This document shows positions 51,233-60,452 of a stretch of 64,000 nucleotides of DNA, in pieces. Source of the stretch: Paracoccaceae bacterium (GTDB lineage: Bacteria > Pseudomonadota > Alphaproteobacteria > Rhodobacterales > Rhodobacteraceae); NCBI GenBank assembly GCA_009773375.1, contig WRPH01000016.1, forward strand, positions 60,033-124,032, in the 5' to 3' direction. Position 1 is the first letter of the stretch, and every line of letters begins with the position of its first letter. The notes under the pieces are model-generated. The model did no database searches, was not told the DNA's origin, and worked only from the letters and a program-made list of their open reading frames with translations. A program made the translations under genes and the position numbers.

Positions 51233-52534
51233 TTACAAGCCCAGACGGTCGCGCATGGCATACCACGTCATCGCCAGCACCAGCATCGGCCAGCGAAAGC
51301 CCGCGCCGCCGGGAAAGTGCGGTTGCGGCAGGCTGGCCATCAGATCAAAGCGTTCGGACTGCGCGGCGGTGGCCTCGGCCAGGATTTTGCCCGCCAGCGT
51401 TGCCATCGCCACGCCATGGCCGGAATAGCCCGAGGCCGACAGCGTGTTCGGCGCGGGGCGGGTAAAGCAGGGCATCCGGTTCATGGTGATCGCCAGCGTG
51501 CCGCCCCAGGCGTAGTCGATCCTGGTGCCTTTCAGCTGCGGATATACCTCCAGCATCGGTTTCGAGACGGTCTTGATCAGATCGGGAAAGCGGTAGCCGT
51601 AGGATTCGCCGCCGCCGAACAGCAGGCGATTGTCTTCCGACAGGCGCCAATAATTCACCACGAACTTGGTATCGGCCACCGCGACGGGTTCTGACAGGAT
51701 GTCTTTGGCGCGAGCCCCCAAGGGTTCGGTTGCGACGATGAAGTTGTTGATCGGCATGACTTTTGCCGCAACCTCACGATTCAGCCCGCCCAGATAGCCA
51801 TTGCCCGCAAGGATCAGCTGTTTGCAGATCACCCGGCCCTGACCGGTGCGCACGATGGTTTGCGCGCCGTGGTCGATGTGGTGCACTTCGGACAATTCAT
51901 GCAGCCGCGCGCCTGCCTTGACGGCGGCGGTCGCCAGCCCAAGCGCATAGTTCAGCGGGTGCAGGTGGCCTGCGTCGCGGTCAATCTCGCCGCCCTTGTA
52001 GACCTTCGATCCGATCAGGCGCTGAATCCCCGCGCGGTCGAGCGGTTCGAGGTGGGTATAGCCGTAGTCGCGCCGAAGCTTTTCGGCGTAGCGGTGGGTG
52101 TCGCGGACTTGTGCATCTGTCCAACAGGCATGGGCGATGCCGGGGTAAAACGTCACCGGCATGCTGTGAGATTGGATAAGGGTCTTCACCAAAGCCTTTG
52201 ACTCTTCGGCCAAATCCCAAAGCCGGTGCGCCGCCTCGCGCCCGACGGTTTTCTCGATCCAGACCTGATCTTGCCGCTGACCCGAGCCGACCTGCCCGCC
52301 ATTGCGGCCAGAAGCGCCAAAGCCGATCTTGTGGGCTTCCAGCAGCACCACGTCATAGCCCTTTTCGGCCAGATGCAGGGCGGCAGACAGGCCGGTATAG
52401 CCGCCACCAACCACGCAGACATCGGCGCGGGTCTCGCCATGCAGGGGCGCAAACGGTGGCAGATCGGTTTTCGTGGCGGCGTAGTAAGACGGAGGATAAG
52501 CCCCCGTCTTGTCATTTGCATGCAGAAGGTTCAT
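51233..52534 (-). CDS. puuB: FAD-dependent amine oxidase, gamma-glutamylputrescine oxidase-like
   Basis: A 433-residue protein of the DAO/PuuB family. The dinucleotide-binding site is VCVVGGGYTGLSAALHLAEKGYDVVLLEA (residues 39-67, GxGxxG). GASGRNGGQVGSG, NYALGLATAAVKAG and the C-terminal SGYSGHGVAMATLAGKI are family blocks. PuuB oxidises gamma-glutamylputrescine to the aldehyde. ATG 52534 was chosen; a much longer open frame upstream is a shadow of the glutamine-synthetase gene. It follows that gene by 5 bases, which supports a joint pathway. Confidence 0.88.
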   Translation of the reverse strand: MNLLHANDKTGAYPPSYYAATKTDLPPFAPLHGETRADVCVVGGGYTGLSAALHLAEKGYDVVLLEAHKIGFGASGRNGGQVGSGQRQDQVWIEKTVGREAAHRLWDLAEESKALVKTLIQSHSMPVTFYPGIAHACWTDAQVRDTHRYAEKLRRDYGYTHLEPLDRAGIQRLIGSKVYKGGEIDRDAGHLHPLNYALGLATAAVKAGARLHELSEVHHIDHGAQTIVRTGQGRVICKQLILAGNGYLGGLNREVAAKVMPINNFIVATEPLGARAKDILSEPVAVADTKFVVNYWRLSEDNRLLFGGGESYGYRFPDLIKTVSKPMLEVYPQLKGTRIDYAWGGTLAITMNRMPCFTRPAPNTLSASGYSGHGVAMATLAGKILAEATAAQSERFDLMASLPQPHFPGGAGFRWPMLVLAMTWYAMRDRLGL

Positions 52535-52539
52535 CGGCG

Positions 52540-53895
52540 TCACACGTTCAGCAGCAGGTGTTCGCGTTCCCACGGGCTGATGACTTGCAGGAACTCTTTG
52601 TATTCGTTGCGCTTTACCGAATCGTAAACCGAGACGAAATCGGGCGACAGCACCTCGCACAGCGCCTTGTCTTCCTCCAGCAGATCGAGCGCGTCGCCCA
52701 TGTTGGTGGGGATGTCGTCGTTGTCGATATAGGCGGAACCGGCAAACTCCGGGCGGGGATTTTTCTTTTCCATCAGACCCAGATAGCCGCAGGCGAGGGT
52801 GGCTGCGATGCCGAGATAGGGGTTGCAATCCATCCCCGGCAGACGATTTTCCACCCGGCGCCCGGCGGGGCTGGAGATCGGCACGCGCAGGCCGGTGGTG
52901 CGGTTGTCGCGGCCCCATTCAAGGTTAATCGGGGCGGCAAAATCCGGCACATAGCGGCGGTAGCTGTTGACGTAGGGTGCCAGCAGCGCAATCGCGCCAG
53001 TCAGGTGGTTCTGCATCCCGGCGATGAAGTGCAGGAAGGCTTCGGTCTCGCCACCCTTTTTATCCGAAAAGATGTTCTTTCCGGTCTTGGTATCGACGAC
53101 AGAGGTATGGATGTGCATCGCAGACCCCGGCTCGCCAGCGATCGGTTTGGCCATGAAGGTGGCAAAACAATCGTGGCGCAGTGCTGCTTCGCGGATCAGG
53201 CGCTTGAAGAAGAACACATCGTCGGCAAGCCGGATCGGGTCGCCGTGGGCGAGGTTGAGTTCGATCTGCCCCGCACCACCCTCTTGCAGGATGCCATCAA
53301 TTTCAAGGCCTTGCGCTTCGGCAAAATCATAGATGTCGTCGATCACCTTGCCATATTCATCCACCGCCGACAGCGAATAGGCCTGCTTGCCTGCCGCGCG
53401 GCGGCCAGAGCGGCCCATTGGTGGAATCACCGGCTGGTTCGGGTCGATGTTGCGGGCGGTCAGGAAAAACTCCATTTCCGGCGCGACAACCGGGGTCCAG
53501 CCTTGGGCCGCGTAAAGATCCATGATCCGGCGCAGCACGTTGCGCGGCGCGAAGGGCACAAGGTTGCCCTGCTGGTCCTTGGCGTCGTGGATGACTTGCA
53601 GCGTCACGTCTGCCGTCCAGGGGGCGGCGGTGGCGGTGGTCCAGTCGGGTTCCAGAATCATGTCCGGCTCGGTGAAGGCATCGAAGGGGTTGTCGGCCCA
53701 TTCGCCGGTGATGGTTTGCAGGAAGATCGAGTTTGGCAGGTAATAGTTGGTTTGGGTGGCGAATTTCGCGGCGGGCATCGCCTTGCCGCGCGCCACCCCG
53801 GCGATGTCGCCGATCACGCATTCGACTTCGTCTACCCGGCGGTCGCCGATGTATTCGCGGGCTGCCTCTGGCAGCTGGTCGGTCCATTTGGACAT
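52540..53895 (-). CDS. puuA: Glutamine-synthetase-family enzyme, gamma-glutamylpolyamine synthetase-like (1)
   Basis: A 451-residue GS-fold ATP-dependent ligase. Visible motifs are EMEFFLTARN (glutamate metal ligand), GGAGQIELNLAHGDPIRLADD, FMAKPIAGEPGSAMHIHTSV, and NRTTGLRVPISSPAGRRVENRLPGMDCNPYL. The lack of the Tyr adenylylation site of GlnA, and the neighbours puuB and an amine ABC transporter, favour a PuuA-type enzyme joining glutamate to putrescine or a similar amine. The substrate is inferred from context. It is directly upstream of the oxidase. Confidence 0.85.
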   Translation of the reverse strand: MSKWTDQLPEAAREYIGDRRVDEVECVIGDIAGVARGKAMPAAKFATQTNYYLPNSIFLQTITGEWADNPFDAFTEPDMILEPDWTTATAAPWTADVTLQVIHDAKDQQGNLVPFAPRNVLRRIMDLYAAQGWTPVVAPEMEFFLTARNIDPNQPVIPPMGRSGRRAAGKQAYSLSAVDEYGKVIDDIYDFAEAQGLEIDGILQEGGAGQIELNLAHGDPIRLADDVFFFKRLIREAALRHDCFATFMAKPIAGEPGSAMHIHTSVVDTKTGKNIFSDKKGGETEAFLHFIAGMQNHLTGAIALLAPYVNSYRRYVPDFAAPINLEWGRDNRTTGLRVPISSPAGRRVENRLPGMDCNPYLGIAATLACGYLGLMEKKNPRPEFAGSAYIDNDDIPTNMGDALDLLEEDKALCEVLSPDFVSVYDSVKRNEYKEFLQVISPWEREHLLLNV

Positions 53896-53994
53896 TTTAT
53901 CACACTGTTGGTTGTCGGGTTATTCCCCGGCTTCGGCTGGGGACTTTTTATGGTCGCGTGATTGCTGCGGAAAACCGGTGCCCAGTTTTCCACA

Positions 53995-54681
53995 TCACGC
54001 TTTGTGTCTTTTTGCCTTGAAGAAAGCAGCGATCTGCGCCGCCATCGCCTGATCCTGAATAGGGTCCGACAGCCGCGCGGCGGCTGCCGCCATGACTTCT
54101 TCCGGGACCAGACCTTTGCCCCGAGTCTGCATCAGGCCATCAATGAATTCGGGACGAAATTCAGGATGGGCCTGCACCGTCAGCATGCGGTCATCGTAAA
54201 GCAGCGCCGCGTTGGTGCAAAATTCGTTTGTTGCCAATACTTTGGCATTGGCGGGCTTTTCGGTGACCTGATCGCGGTGCCAGGCGTTCAGCGTCAGGTG
54301 CTGACCGTTGAAATCGTAATCGGTGGCACCAACCGCCCAGCCGCCTTCGTAGCGTTCCACTTTTCCGCCCATGGCTTGCGCGATGATCTGGTGGCCAAAG
54401 CAGATGCCGACCATCGGCACATGCGCGGCGTAAGCGTCACGGATGAACTGTTCCAGCGGTGCGATCCACGGGTGGTCTTCATAGACACCGTGCCGCGAGC
54501 CGGTGATCAGCCAGCCGTCGCATTCAGCGACCGAAGCCGGAAGTTCGTTTTCCACCACCCGGTAGGTGCGAAAGCTGAAGCCGTGCCCCGCCAGAAGCCG
54601 CGCGAACATATCCGGGTAGTCGCCCGATTGCCCGACGAGGCTGTCGGGTGCGAGGCCGGTTTGCAGGATGCCGATCAGCAT
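53995..54681 (-). CDS. Class I glutamine-amidotransferase-like hydrolase
   Basis: A 228-residue GATase1-fold protein. The nucleophile is in GICFGHQIIAQAMGG near residue 88, the His in VQAHPEF near 178, with a Glu in the same region. It resembles GMP-synthase-type amidotransferase domains standing alone. In a Puu-type operon, PuuD is a GATase-related gamma-glutamyl hydrolase; this gene may take that role, but it is not a clear PuuD. ATG 54681 was chosen as LIGILQTG is the family start. It lies between the two GS-like genes. Confidence 0.8.
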   Translation of the reverse strand: MLIGILQTGLAPDSLVGQSGDYPDMFARLLAGHGFSFRTYRVVENELPASVAECDGWLITGSRHGVYEDHPWIAPLEQFIRDAYAAHVPMVGICFGHQIIAQAMGGKVERYEGGWAVGATDYDFNGQHLTLNAWHRDQVTEKPANAKVLATNEFCTNAALLYDDRMLTVQAHPEFRPEFIDGLMQTRGKGLVPEEVMAAAAARLSDPIQDQAMAAQIAAFFKAKRHKA

Positions 54682-54718
54682 GAAATGTCCGCTGTTGCTT
54701 GATGTGCAGGGTAGCGCA

Positions 54719-54748
54719 GCATCCCCCCGGTTGGTCAAGGGGGGATGC
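54719..54748 (-). terminator. Strong hairpin between the second GS-like gene and the amidotransferase
   Basis: GCATCCCCCC (54719-54728) and GGGGGGATGC (54739-54748), perfect 10-bp arms, loop of 10. No clean T-run on the minus strand. It may lower expression of the genes after it. Confidence 0.6.
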
Positions 54749-54756
54749 CGGTTGGG

Positions 54757-56097
54757 TTACACGGTGTCGAGGTAAAGCTCGATGCGTTCCGCGTCGGTCA
54801 GCTCGCCGATGTAGTGCAGCTCTTGCCGTTTGGTCGAGACAAGGTTCTTGATCAGCTCGGGGTGGATGAAGCGGTTGATGATTTCGGATTGCTCCATCGC
54901 GTCAATCGCGGCCTCCCAACTGGTCGGAATTTGCGGCAGACCTTCGACGGCATAGGCGTTGCCGACGATCGGGCTGGCGGGCTCCATCTGATTCTCGATG
55001 CCGTCCAGCGCGGCACCCAAGATGGCGGCCAGCATCAGATAGGGGTTCACATCGCCGCCCGCGACGCGGTGTTCGATGCGGCGGGCAGAGGGGTTGCCTG
55101 CAGGGATGCGAATGGCGGCGGTGCGGTTTTCATAGCCCCAGGCGATGGCGGTGGGGGCATGTTTGCCGGGCACCAGCCGTTCATAAGAGTTCTGGTGCGG
55201 AGCAAAAATCAGCGCGGAATCGTGCATGGCGTTCAGGCAGCCCGCGACGGCGTTCTTCATCATCGCGGTGCCTTTCGGGCCGCCGGAATCGAACACGTTG
55301 TCGCCTTTTTCGTCGATGACGCTGAAGTGGGTGTGCAGGCCTGATCCGGAATATTCCGGGTAGGGTTTTGCCATGAATGACGCGGCAAAGCCGTGGCGGC
55401 GGGCAAGACCCTTGACCAGCATCTTGAACAGCCAGGCATCATCGGCGGCGCGCAGGGCATCGTCGCAATGCATCAGGTTGACTTCGAACTGACCGAGGCC
55501 GGTTTCCGAGGTGGTGGTATCGGCCGGGATGTCCATCGCTTCACAGGCGTCGTAAAGGTCGGTGAAGAAGGTGTCGAAGGCGTCAAGTGCCCGGATCGAC
55601 AGGGTTTCTGCGGCTTTACGCACCTTGCCGGACCGCGGCGAGGCCGGGGCTTGCAGGGTTTTGCCGCTATCGTCGATCAGGAAGAATTCCAGCTCCATCG
55701 CGCAAACCGGGGTCAGGCCACGGGCCTTGAAACGGTCCACCACAGCGCGCAGGGCGTGACGGGGATCGCCTTCGTAGGGGGTGCCGTTTTCGCGGAACAT
55801 CCAGATTGGCAGCAGCGCTGTCGGGGCTTCAAGCCAAGGCATCGGCATGAAGCCGCGCTCCGTCGGTTTCAGGATACCGTCCTGGTCGCCCTGTTCGAAC
55901 ACCAGCGGGCTGTCGTCAATGTCTTCGCCCCAGATGTCGAGGTTCAGCACCGAGAACGGAAAGCGCGTGCCGTTCTTGACCACATTGTCAGCGAAGCGGG
56001 CGGGAACGCGCTTGCCGCGTGCTTGTCCATTCAAATCCGCCGCAGCGACACGAATCGTGCGCACGTCGGGATGCTTTCTAAGCCAGTCTTTCATCAT
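54757..56097 (-). CDS. puuA: Glutamine-synthetase-family enzyme, gamma-glutamylpolyamine synthetase-like (2)
   Basis: A 446-residue GS-fold ligase, similar in plan to but clearly diverged from the first. It has AMELEFFLIDD, TSETGLGQFEVNLMHCDDALRAADD, FMAKPYPEYSGSGLHTHFSV and NRTAAIRIPAGNPSARRIEHRVAGGDVNPYL. Two such enzymes next to each other suggest different amine substrates or different regulation. ATG 56097 gives MMKDWLRKHPDVRTIRVAAADLNG. It lies 142 bases after the ABC permease genes. Confidence 0.85.
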   Translation of the reverse strand: MMKDWLRKHPDVRTIRVAAADLNGQARGKRVPARFADNVVKNGTRFPFSVLNLDIWGEDIDDSPLVFEQGDQDGILKPTERGFMPMPWLEAPTALLPIWMFRENGTPYEGDPRHALRAVVDRFKARGLTPVCAMELEFFLIDDSGKTLQAPASPRSGKVRKAAETLSIRALDAFDTFFTDLYDACEAMDIPADTTTSETGLGQFEVNLMHCDDALRAADDAWLFKMLVKGLARRHGFAASFMAKPYPEYSGSGLHTHFSVIDEKGDNVFDSGGPKGTAMMKNAVAGCLNAMHDSALIFAPHQNSYERLVPGKHAPTAIAWGYENRTAAIRIPAGNPSARRIEHRVAGGDVNPYLMLAAILGAALDGIENQMEPASPIVGNAYAVEGLPQIPTSWEAAIDAMEQSEIINRFIHPELIKNLVSTKRQELHYIGELTDAERIELYLDTV

Positions 56098-56239
56098 GTC
56101 ACATCAGGAAGGCATGACCCCGCCCACACTTGCCCCATGGCCAGCAGACAGAAACGGATCATGCCCTTGATCCTATCCTTTGTTCTGATCCCGGCGGCTG
56201 CCACGATAGCAGTCCCGCAATTTGATCAAAAGTAGCCTA

Positions 56240-57070
56240 CTATCGGACCAGCTGAGGACGCAAGCGAATTCTGCTGCGGGTGTTTTGTGGCAGGTGACGG
56301 TTGAGATAGCGGTTGATGCGGCCAAACAGCCAGATCACCCCCAAAGTCAGCAACACGAAGTAGAAGGCCACAATCGGGTAGGGGATGAAGGGGTTGAAGG
56401 TTTTGTCGGCGAAATAGTTGGCGTAATAGAGCGCGTCGCCCATCTGGCTGAACGCCGGAAAGCCGGAAAAGAACACCAGCGTCGTCGATTGGAACAAAAA
56501 GATCGCCTCGTTGGTGTAGCTGGGCCATGCCAGCCGCAGCATGGTGGGCCACTGGATGCGGCGGAATTTGGTCCAGCCGGTGATGCCGTAGGCCTCGGCG
56601 GCCTCCAGATCGCCCTTCGGGATCGAACGCAGCGCGCCGTAGAAAATCTCGGCGGAATAGGCAGCGGTGTTGAGGAACAGCACGATCAGCGCCCCGGCCC
56701 AGGCGCGGGTCAGCCACGAGGTTTCGATGGTCAGCCCCAGCAAGTTGATGCCGGTGCGCGGCAGCATCACCAGCATTTCATAGGCAAGGAAGAACTGGAT
56801 GAACAACGGCGAGCCACGGAACACGAAGACGAACCACTCTGCCGGTTTGCGCAGCCACGGGCTATGGGCGATGCGGGCGAGGGCCAGCGCGTTGGCCAGA
56901 AAAAAGCCGAACAGCAAGGCGAGCGCGCCGAAATAGACGTTCCAGATCAGCCCCGACCCGATCAGGGTGAATTGCTGGCAAAGGGTGAAATCGGTTTTCG
57001 GCAGCAGCTTGGCGCCGATGCCAATCGAGCGCAGCGCGTAATCGCCAAAGGTTTCCCAACAGGTGCTCAT
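56240..57070 (-). CDS. Polar amino-acid ABC transporter permease (HisM/GlnP family)
   Basis: A 276-residue inner-membrane permease with about five helices. The EAA loop is in DLEAAEAYGITGWTKFRRIQWPTMLRLAWPSYTNE, which contacts the ATPase. It pairs with the neighbouring permease (4-base overlap), the substrate-binding protein and the ATPase. The likely cargo is a basic amino acid or amine. Confidence 0.9.
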   Translation of the reverse strand: MSTCWETFGDYALRSIGIGAKLLPKTDFTLCQQFTLIGSGLIWNVYFGALALLFGFFLANALALARIAHSPWLRKPAEWFVFVFRGSPLFIQFFLAYEMLVMLPRTGINLLGLTIETSWLTRAWAGALIVLFLNTAAYSAEIFYGALRSIPKGDLEAAEAYGITGWTKFRRIQWPTMLRLAWPSYTNEAIFLFQSTTLVFFSGFPAFSQMGDALYYANYFADKTFNPFIPYPIVAFYFVLLTLGVIWLFGRINRYLNRHLPQNTRSRIRLRPQLVR

Positions 57071-57948
57071 ATCGCGGCCTTTCGCATGGCTTCGCCGGCG
57101 GCGGTGGCTTGGCCCTTGGACAGGCGGTTGGAGATGCGGCCTAGCACGATTTCAGAAAGCTTGGTCATCGCTAGATAGAACACCAGCAGGCCGAGGAAGT
57201 AGAACAGCCGCCAGTCGGGGTGGGGGTATTCGTAGGCCTGCGTCTTGGTGCCGCCCAGTTCGCGGGCGTAATAAACGATGTCCTTTACCCCCAGCAGGAA
57301 CAGTAGCGGCGTGGCCTTGATCAGGATCATCCACAGATTGGTCAGCCCCGGCAGCGCATAGGTCCACATTTGCGGCACGAGGATGCGGCGGAATACCTGA
57401 CCATGCGACATGCCATAAGCCTCGCCGGTTTCCAGCTGCGCGCGCGGCACTGCCTGCATCGCGCCATAGATCACGTTGGCGACAAAAGCGCCGAAGACGA
57501 TGGCAAAGGTGATCACCGCAAGGGAGAAGCCGTAGGCCTGAAACACGAACGGGGCGGCGGTGGCGGGCGGCACTTTCGCCTCGGCGCAGACGTGAAATTC
57601 AAGGCCGCGGAATACCGGCTGCGACAGGTCTTCACAGACGCGCAGATGGTTGAGGTATTCGATGCCCTGATCCAGCGCGATGACGAAGAACAGGAAATAG
57701 ACGATATCGGGCACGCCGCGCACCATGGCGGTGTAGGTCTTGCCGATCCAGCGCAGCGGCGCAAACTGGCTGCGCGCGGCCATTGCGCCGCCAAAGCCCA
57801 AGGCCATCGCGGTGGGCGCGGTGATAGCGAGAAGCGCCAGCACGGTGACAAAAGACCAATAGAAATCAAGGTGCTTCCCCGACGTGAGGTAGCAGGTAAG
57901 CCAAGTCAGGCCCTCAATGGCTTTGGGGTCGGCGCAAGCTGCGAACAT
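57067..57948 (-). CDS. Polar amino-acid ABC transporter permease (HisQ/GltJ family)
   Basis: A 293-residue permease with about six helices. The EAA loop is in RAQLETGEAYGMSHGQVFRRILVPQMWTYALPGLTN. A periplasmic insertion with several cysteines (ICASVCE-like region HLRVCEDLSQPVFRGLEFHVCAEA) is longer than in most relatives. The 3' end overlaps the second permease by 4 bases. Confidence 0.9.
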   Translation of the reverse strand: MFAACADPKAIEGLTWLTCYLTSGKHLDFYWSFVTVLALLAITAPTAMALGFGGAMAARSQFAPLRWIGKTYTAMVRGVPDIVYFLFFVIALDQGIEYLNHLRVCEDLSQPVFRGLEFHVCAEAKVPPATAAPFVFQAYGFSLAVITFAIVFGAFVANVIYGAMQAVPRAQLETGEAYGMSHGQVFRRILVPQMWTYALPGLTNLWMILIKATPLLFLLGVKDIVYYARELGGTKTQAYEYPHPDWRLFYFLGLLVFYLAMTKLSEIVLGRISNRLSKGQATAAGEAMRKAAI

Positions 57949-57968
57949 GTGATCTGCCCGAAAGAGAT

Positions 57969-57996
57969 AGGCCCCCCGATCTGCACCGGGGGGCCT
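57969..57996 (-). terminator. Hairpin between substrate-binding protein and permease genes
   Basis: AGGCCCCCC (57969-57977) and GGGGGGCCT (57988-57996), perfect 9-bp arms. It lies 9 bases past the binding-protein stop. Such stems commonly keep binding-protein mRNA more abundant than permease mRNA. Confidence 0.7.
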
Positions 57997-58004
57997 TTGG
58001 GGAA

Positions 58005-58727
58005 TTAGAACTTCAGGCCTTCAGCGCCGAAATACTTTTCGATCAGGGTGTTCAGCGAGCCGTCGGCTTTCATCGCCTGGATCGCGGCATCCATCTTGGC
58101 TTTCAGTTCAGTGTCGGACTGGCGCATGCCAAGACCCACGCCACCACCGATCGAGATGTCATCGCCGACGAACATCAACGCGCCGTTGGATTCGTCTGCG
58201 AAGGGGCGCAGGTAATCCTTGTCGGCAAACACGGCCACAGCCTCGCCGTTGCGGACGGCGGCGACGGTTTCATCCGGGGTGGGGAATTCCAGCAGGGTGG
58301 CACCCGATTCCGCGACATAGGCCGCCTGAATGGTGGAAACCTGCGCCGAAACCACGCCGCCCTTGACGTCGGCATCAGCCGAAGCCGCCAGATAGGCCGA
58401 AGCGGCTGGCGGATAGTAGTTTTCCGAGAAGGTGATGATCTTGCCGCGCTCTTCGGTGATCGACATGCCGGCGATGATCACGTCGTAGTTGCCCGATTGC
58501 AGGTTCGGGATGATGCTGTCCCACTCGTTGGTGGTCCAGGTGCATTCAAGGGCTGCACGCTTGCAGATCTCATCGCCGAATTCGCGTTCAAAGCCGGCAA
58601 TTTCACCCTTGTCGTCGATGAAGTTGAACGGAGGGTAGGCACCCTCGGTGGCAAGGCGGACGACCTCGGCCGAAGCGAGGCCTGCGCCAAAGGCGAGCAG
58701 GGCAGAGGCAAGAAGCAGTTTTTTCAT
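58005..58727 (-). CDS. Periplasmic substrate-binding protein (HisJ/ArgT-like, family 3)
   Basis: A 240-residue protein with signal peptide MKKLLLASALLAFGAGLASA. The mature part has VVRLATEGAYPPFNFIDDKGEIAGFE and DVIIAGMSITEERGKIITFSENYY, typical of the lysine/arginine/ornithine/histidine binding group. Two Cys (CKRAALEC) could form a disulfide as in that group. It gives the ABC system its specificity, probably for a basic amino acid or amine. Confidence 0.92.
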   Translation of the reverse strand: MKKLLLASALLAFGAGLASAEVVRLATEGAYPPFNFIDDKGEIAGFEREFGDEICKRAALECTWTTNEWDSIIPNLQSGNYDVIIAGMSITEERGKIITFSENYYPPAASAYLAASADADVKGGVVSAQVSTIQAAYVAESGATLLEFPTPDETVAAVRNGEAVAVFADKDYLRPFADESNGALMFVGDDISIGGGVGLGMRQSDTELKAKMDAAIQAMKADGSLNTLIEKYFGAEGLKF

Positions 58728-58796
58728 TGTAGTCTCCCGGTTTGGTCATGGTCGTTTGGTTGTTGGTTGGGCGGTTCAAGACTGTCTTGAAACGCC

Positions 58797-59576
58797 TTAG
58801 TGCGCCCCGGCGGACAGAAATCCGCGCAGGCGGTCGGTTTTCGGGCTGCCGAACAGATCGGCTGGCGGACCTTGTTCTTCGATCTTGCCCTGATGCAGGA
58901 AGATGACGTGATCCGACACATCGGCCGCCAGCTTCATGTCATGCGTCACCAGGATCATGGTGCGGCCTTCATCGGCCAGCGCCTTGATCACCTTGATCAC
59001 CTCTTGTTCCAGCTCAGGATCAAGCGCCGAGGTGGGTTCATCAAACAGCAGCGCGCGCGGTTCCATGCACAGGGCGCGGGCAATGGCGGCGCGCTGTTGC
59101 TGGCCACCCGACAGCATCGCGGGCCAGGCATCGGCCTTGTCGGCAATGCCGACCTTGGCCAGATATTCGCGGGCTTTCGCCTCGACCTCTTTCGGATTGC
59201 GCTTCATCACCGTCACCGGCGCTTCCATGACGTTTTGCAGGATGGTCATATGCGACCACAGGTTAAACTGTTGAAACACCATCGAAAGATTGGTGCGCAT
59301 CCGCGTCACTTGCGCGCGGTCGGCGGGGTGGCGGCCAAGGCCATGACCCTTCCAGCGCACGGGTTCGCCTTCAAACCGGATCTCGCCCTGCTGGCTGTCT
59401 TCCAGCAGGTTGCAGCAGCGCAGCAGCGTTGATTTGCCCGACCCGGATGATCCGATCAGCGACACCACATGCCCGCGGGGTGCGATCAGATCGACGCCTT
59501 TGAGAACCTCAAGCGAGCCATAGCTTTTGTGCAGGTCATGGATCGCAATGACAGGAGTATCGGCAGATTCGGACAC
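58797..59576 (-). CDS. Polar amino-acid ABC transporter ATPase (HisP/GlnQ family)
   Basis: A 259-residue ATPase with Walker A GSSGSGKSTLLRC near residue 37, signature LSGGQQQRAAIARAL near 155, and Walker B LLFDEPTSALDPE near 175. GTG 59576 is the start (GTG TCC GAA). It is the first gene of the transporter run; the binding protein follows after 69 bases. Confidence 0.95.
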   Translation of the reverse strand: MSESADTPVIAIHDLHKSYGSLEVLKGVDLIAPRGHVVSLIGSSGSGKSTLLRCCNLLEDSQQGEIRFEGEPVRWKGHGLGRHPADRAQVTRMRTNLSMVFQQFNLWSHMTILQNVMEAPVTVMKRNPKEVEAKAREYLAKVGIADKADAWPAMLSGGQQQRAAIARALCMEPRALLFDEPTSALDPELEQEVIKVIKALADEGRTMILVTHDMKLAADVSDHVIFLHQGKIEEQGPPADLFGSPKTDRLRGFLSAGAH

Positions 59577-59678
59577 TGAGCGGCCTTGAATTTAGGGCAG
59601 GTGGCCAAATAGGGCGCAGAAATGACCGCTTTGCAACGGCATTTATGCTGGTTCAGGCCACTCGCTTGGGCAATTTGA

Positions 59679-60452
59679 TCAATTCCGTAGCGCAATCTGA
59701 TCAGGTGCGGGCGGGTTGGGCACCGCGAAATAGCTTGCGGCGGCAATCCGCACCAGCCCGCGCAGGTGCAGGCTGTGTTTGTCAGCCTCCGACAGCGCGG
59801 CAATGGCGGCGGCGGTCACGGCGAAATAGAGGTCGGCATCGGCGCCCTTGGCGGTGATATAGGGCAGCACCGGGGTCGCAGGCTGGGTGCGTGCGATCTC
59901 TTTCAACTGGGCAGTAAAGCCGTCGTGGCGAGTCAGCAATTCCCACGTCAGCGCGTCAATCGCGGCGATATCGGCGCGGCCTTCGGCAACCGCCAGCGCC
60001 GAAAGCCGATGCGCTCCGGTTTGCAGGTGGGGCGGCAGGTGCAGGCCATGGCTGGCGGCATGGTTCTGCGGCGCGGCCCAGCCGGATTGGCTGAGCGGTT
60101 CGTTATAGGCAAAAGCGGCGTTATCGAAATCGGTCAGGCTCTGGCGTGGATCAGATTTGCGGGCAACGAAGACCGAATTGTAGTGCCCCGGCGGACAGCC
60201 CGGCAGGCCGTAATCAGGAGTGCCGATCAGGGTGACGTGATCGTGCAGCTTGGCCCGAAACGGATAGCCGCAGGTCTGCGAAAATGTCAGATCGGGCGCG
60301 GTCCAGGCATCCCAGTAGGCATGCTCGCCGCGCGTCAGGGTTTCGGGCGCGGGCAGGCCGTGCGCGCGCAGACCGTCGCGGATACCCGCCCAAAGCCGAT
60401 CATTCGCGCCCGCCGTCTCGGCGCGGTCATACATGCCAAGCGAGGCGATCAC
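59679..60452 (-). CDS. PhnD-like substrate-binding-fold protein without signal peptide
   Basis: A 257-residue protein of the phosphonate-binding (PhnD/SsuA-like, family 12) fold: ASLGMYDRAET at the start, LTFSQTCGYPFRAKL, GHYNSVFVARKSD, and AVAEGRADIAAIDALTWELL. It lacks a signal peptide at the supported start GTG 60452, which overlaps the TerB-like stop (GTGA). It may act in the cytoplasm or be wrongly started. No transporter genes of that type are next to it. Ligand unknown. Confidence 0.72.
   Translation of the reverse strand: MIASLGMYDRAETAGANDRLWAGIRDGLRAHGLPAPETLTRGEHAYWDAWTAPDLTFSQTCGYPFRAKLHDHVTLIGTPDYGLPGCPPGHYNSVFVARKSDPRQSLTDFDNAAFAYNEPLSQSGWAAPQNHAASHGLHLPPHLQTGAHRLSALAVAEGRADIAAIDALTWELLTRHDGFTAQLKEIARTQPATPVLPYITAKGADADLYFAVTAAAIAALSEADKHSLHLRGLVRIAAASYFAVPNPPAPDQIALRN

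Noticed and set aside
56137..56235. A 32-codon plus-strand frame with a hydrophobic middle (MPLILSFVLIPAAATIAVPQF).
   Set aside because: It has no ribosome-binding site, lies between two minus-strand genes, and is too short to support without conservation data.
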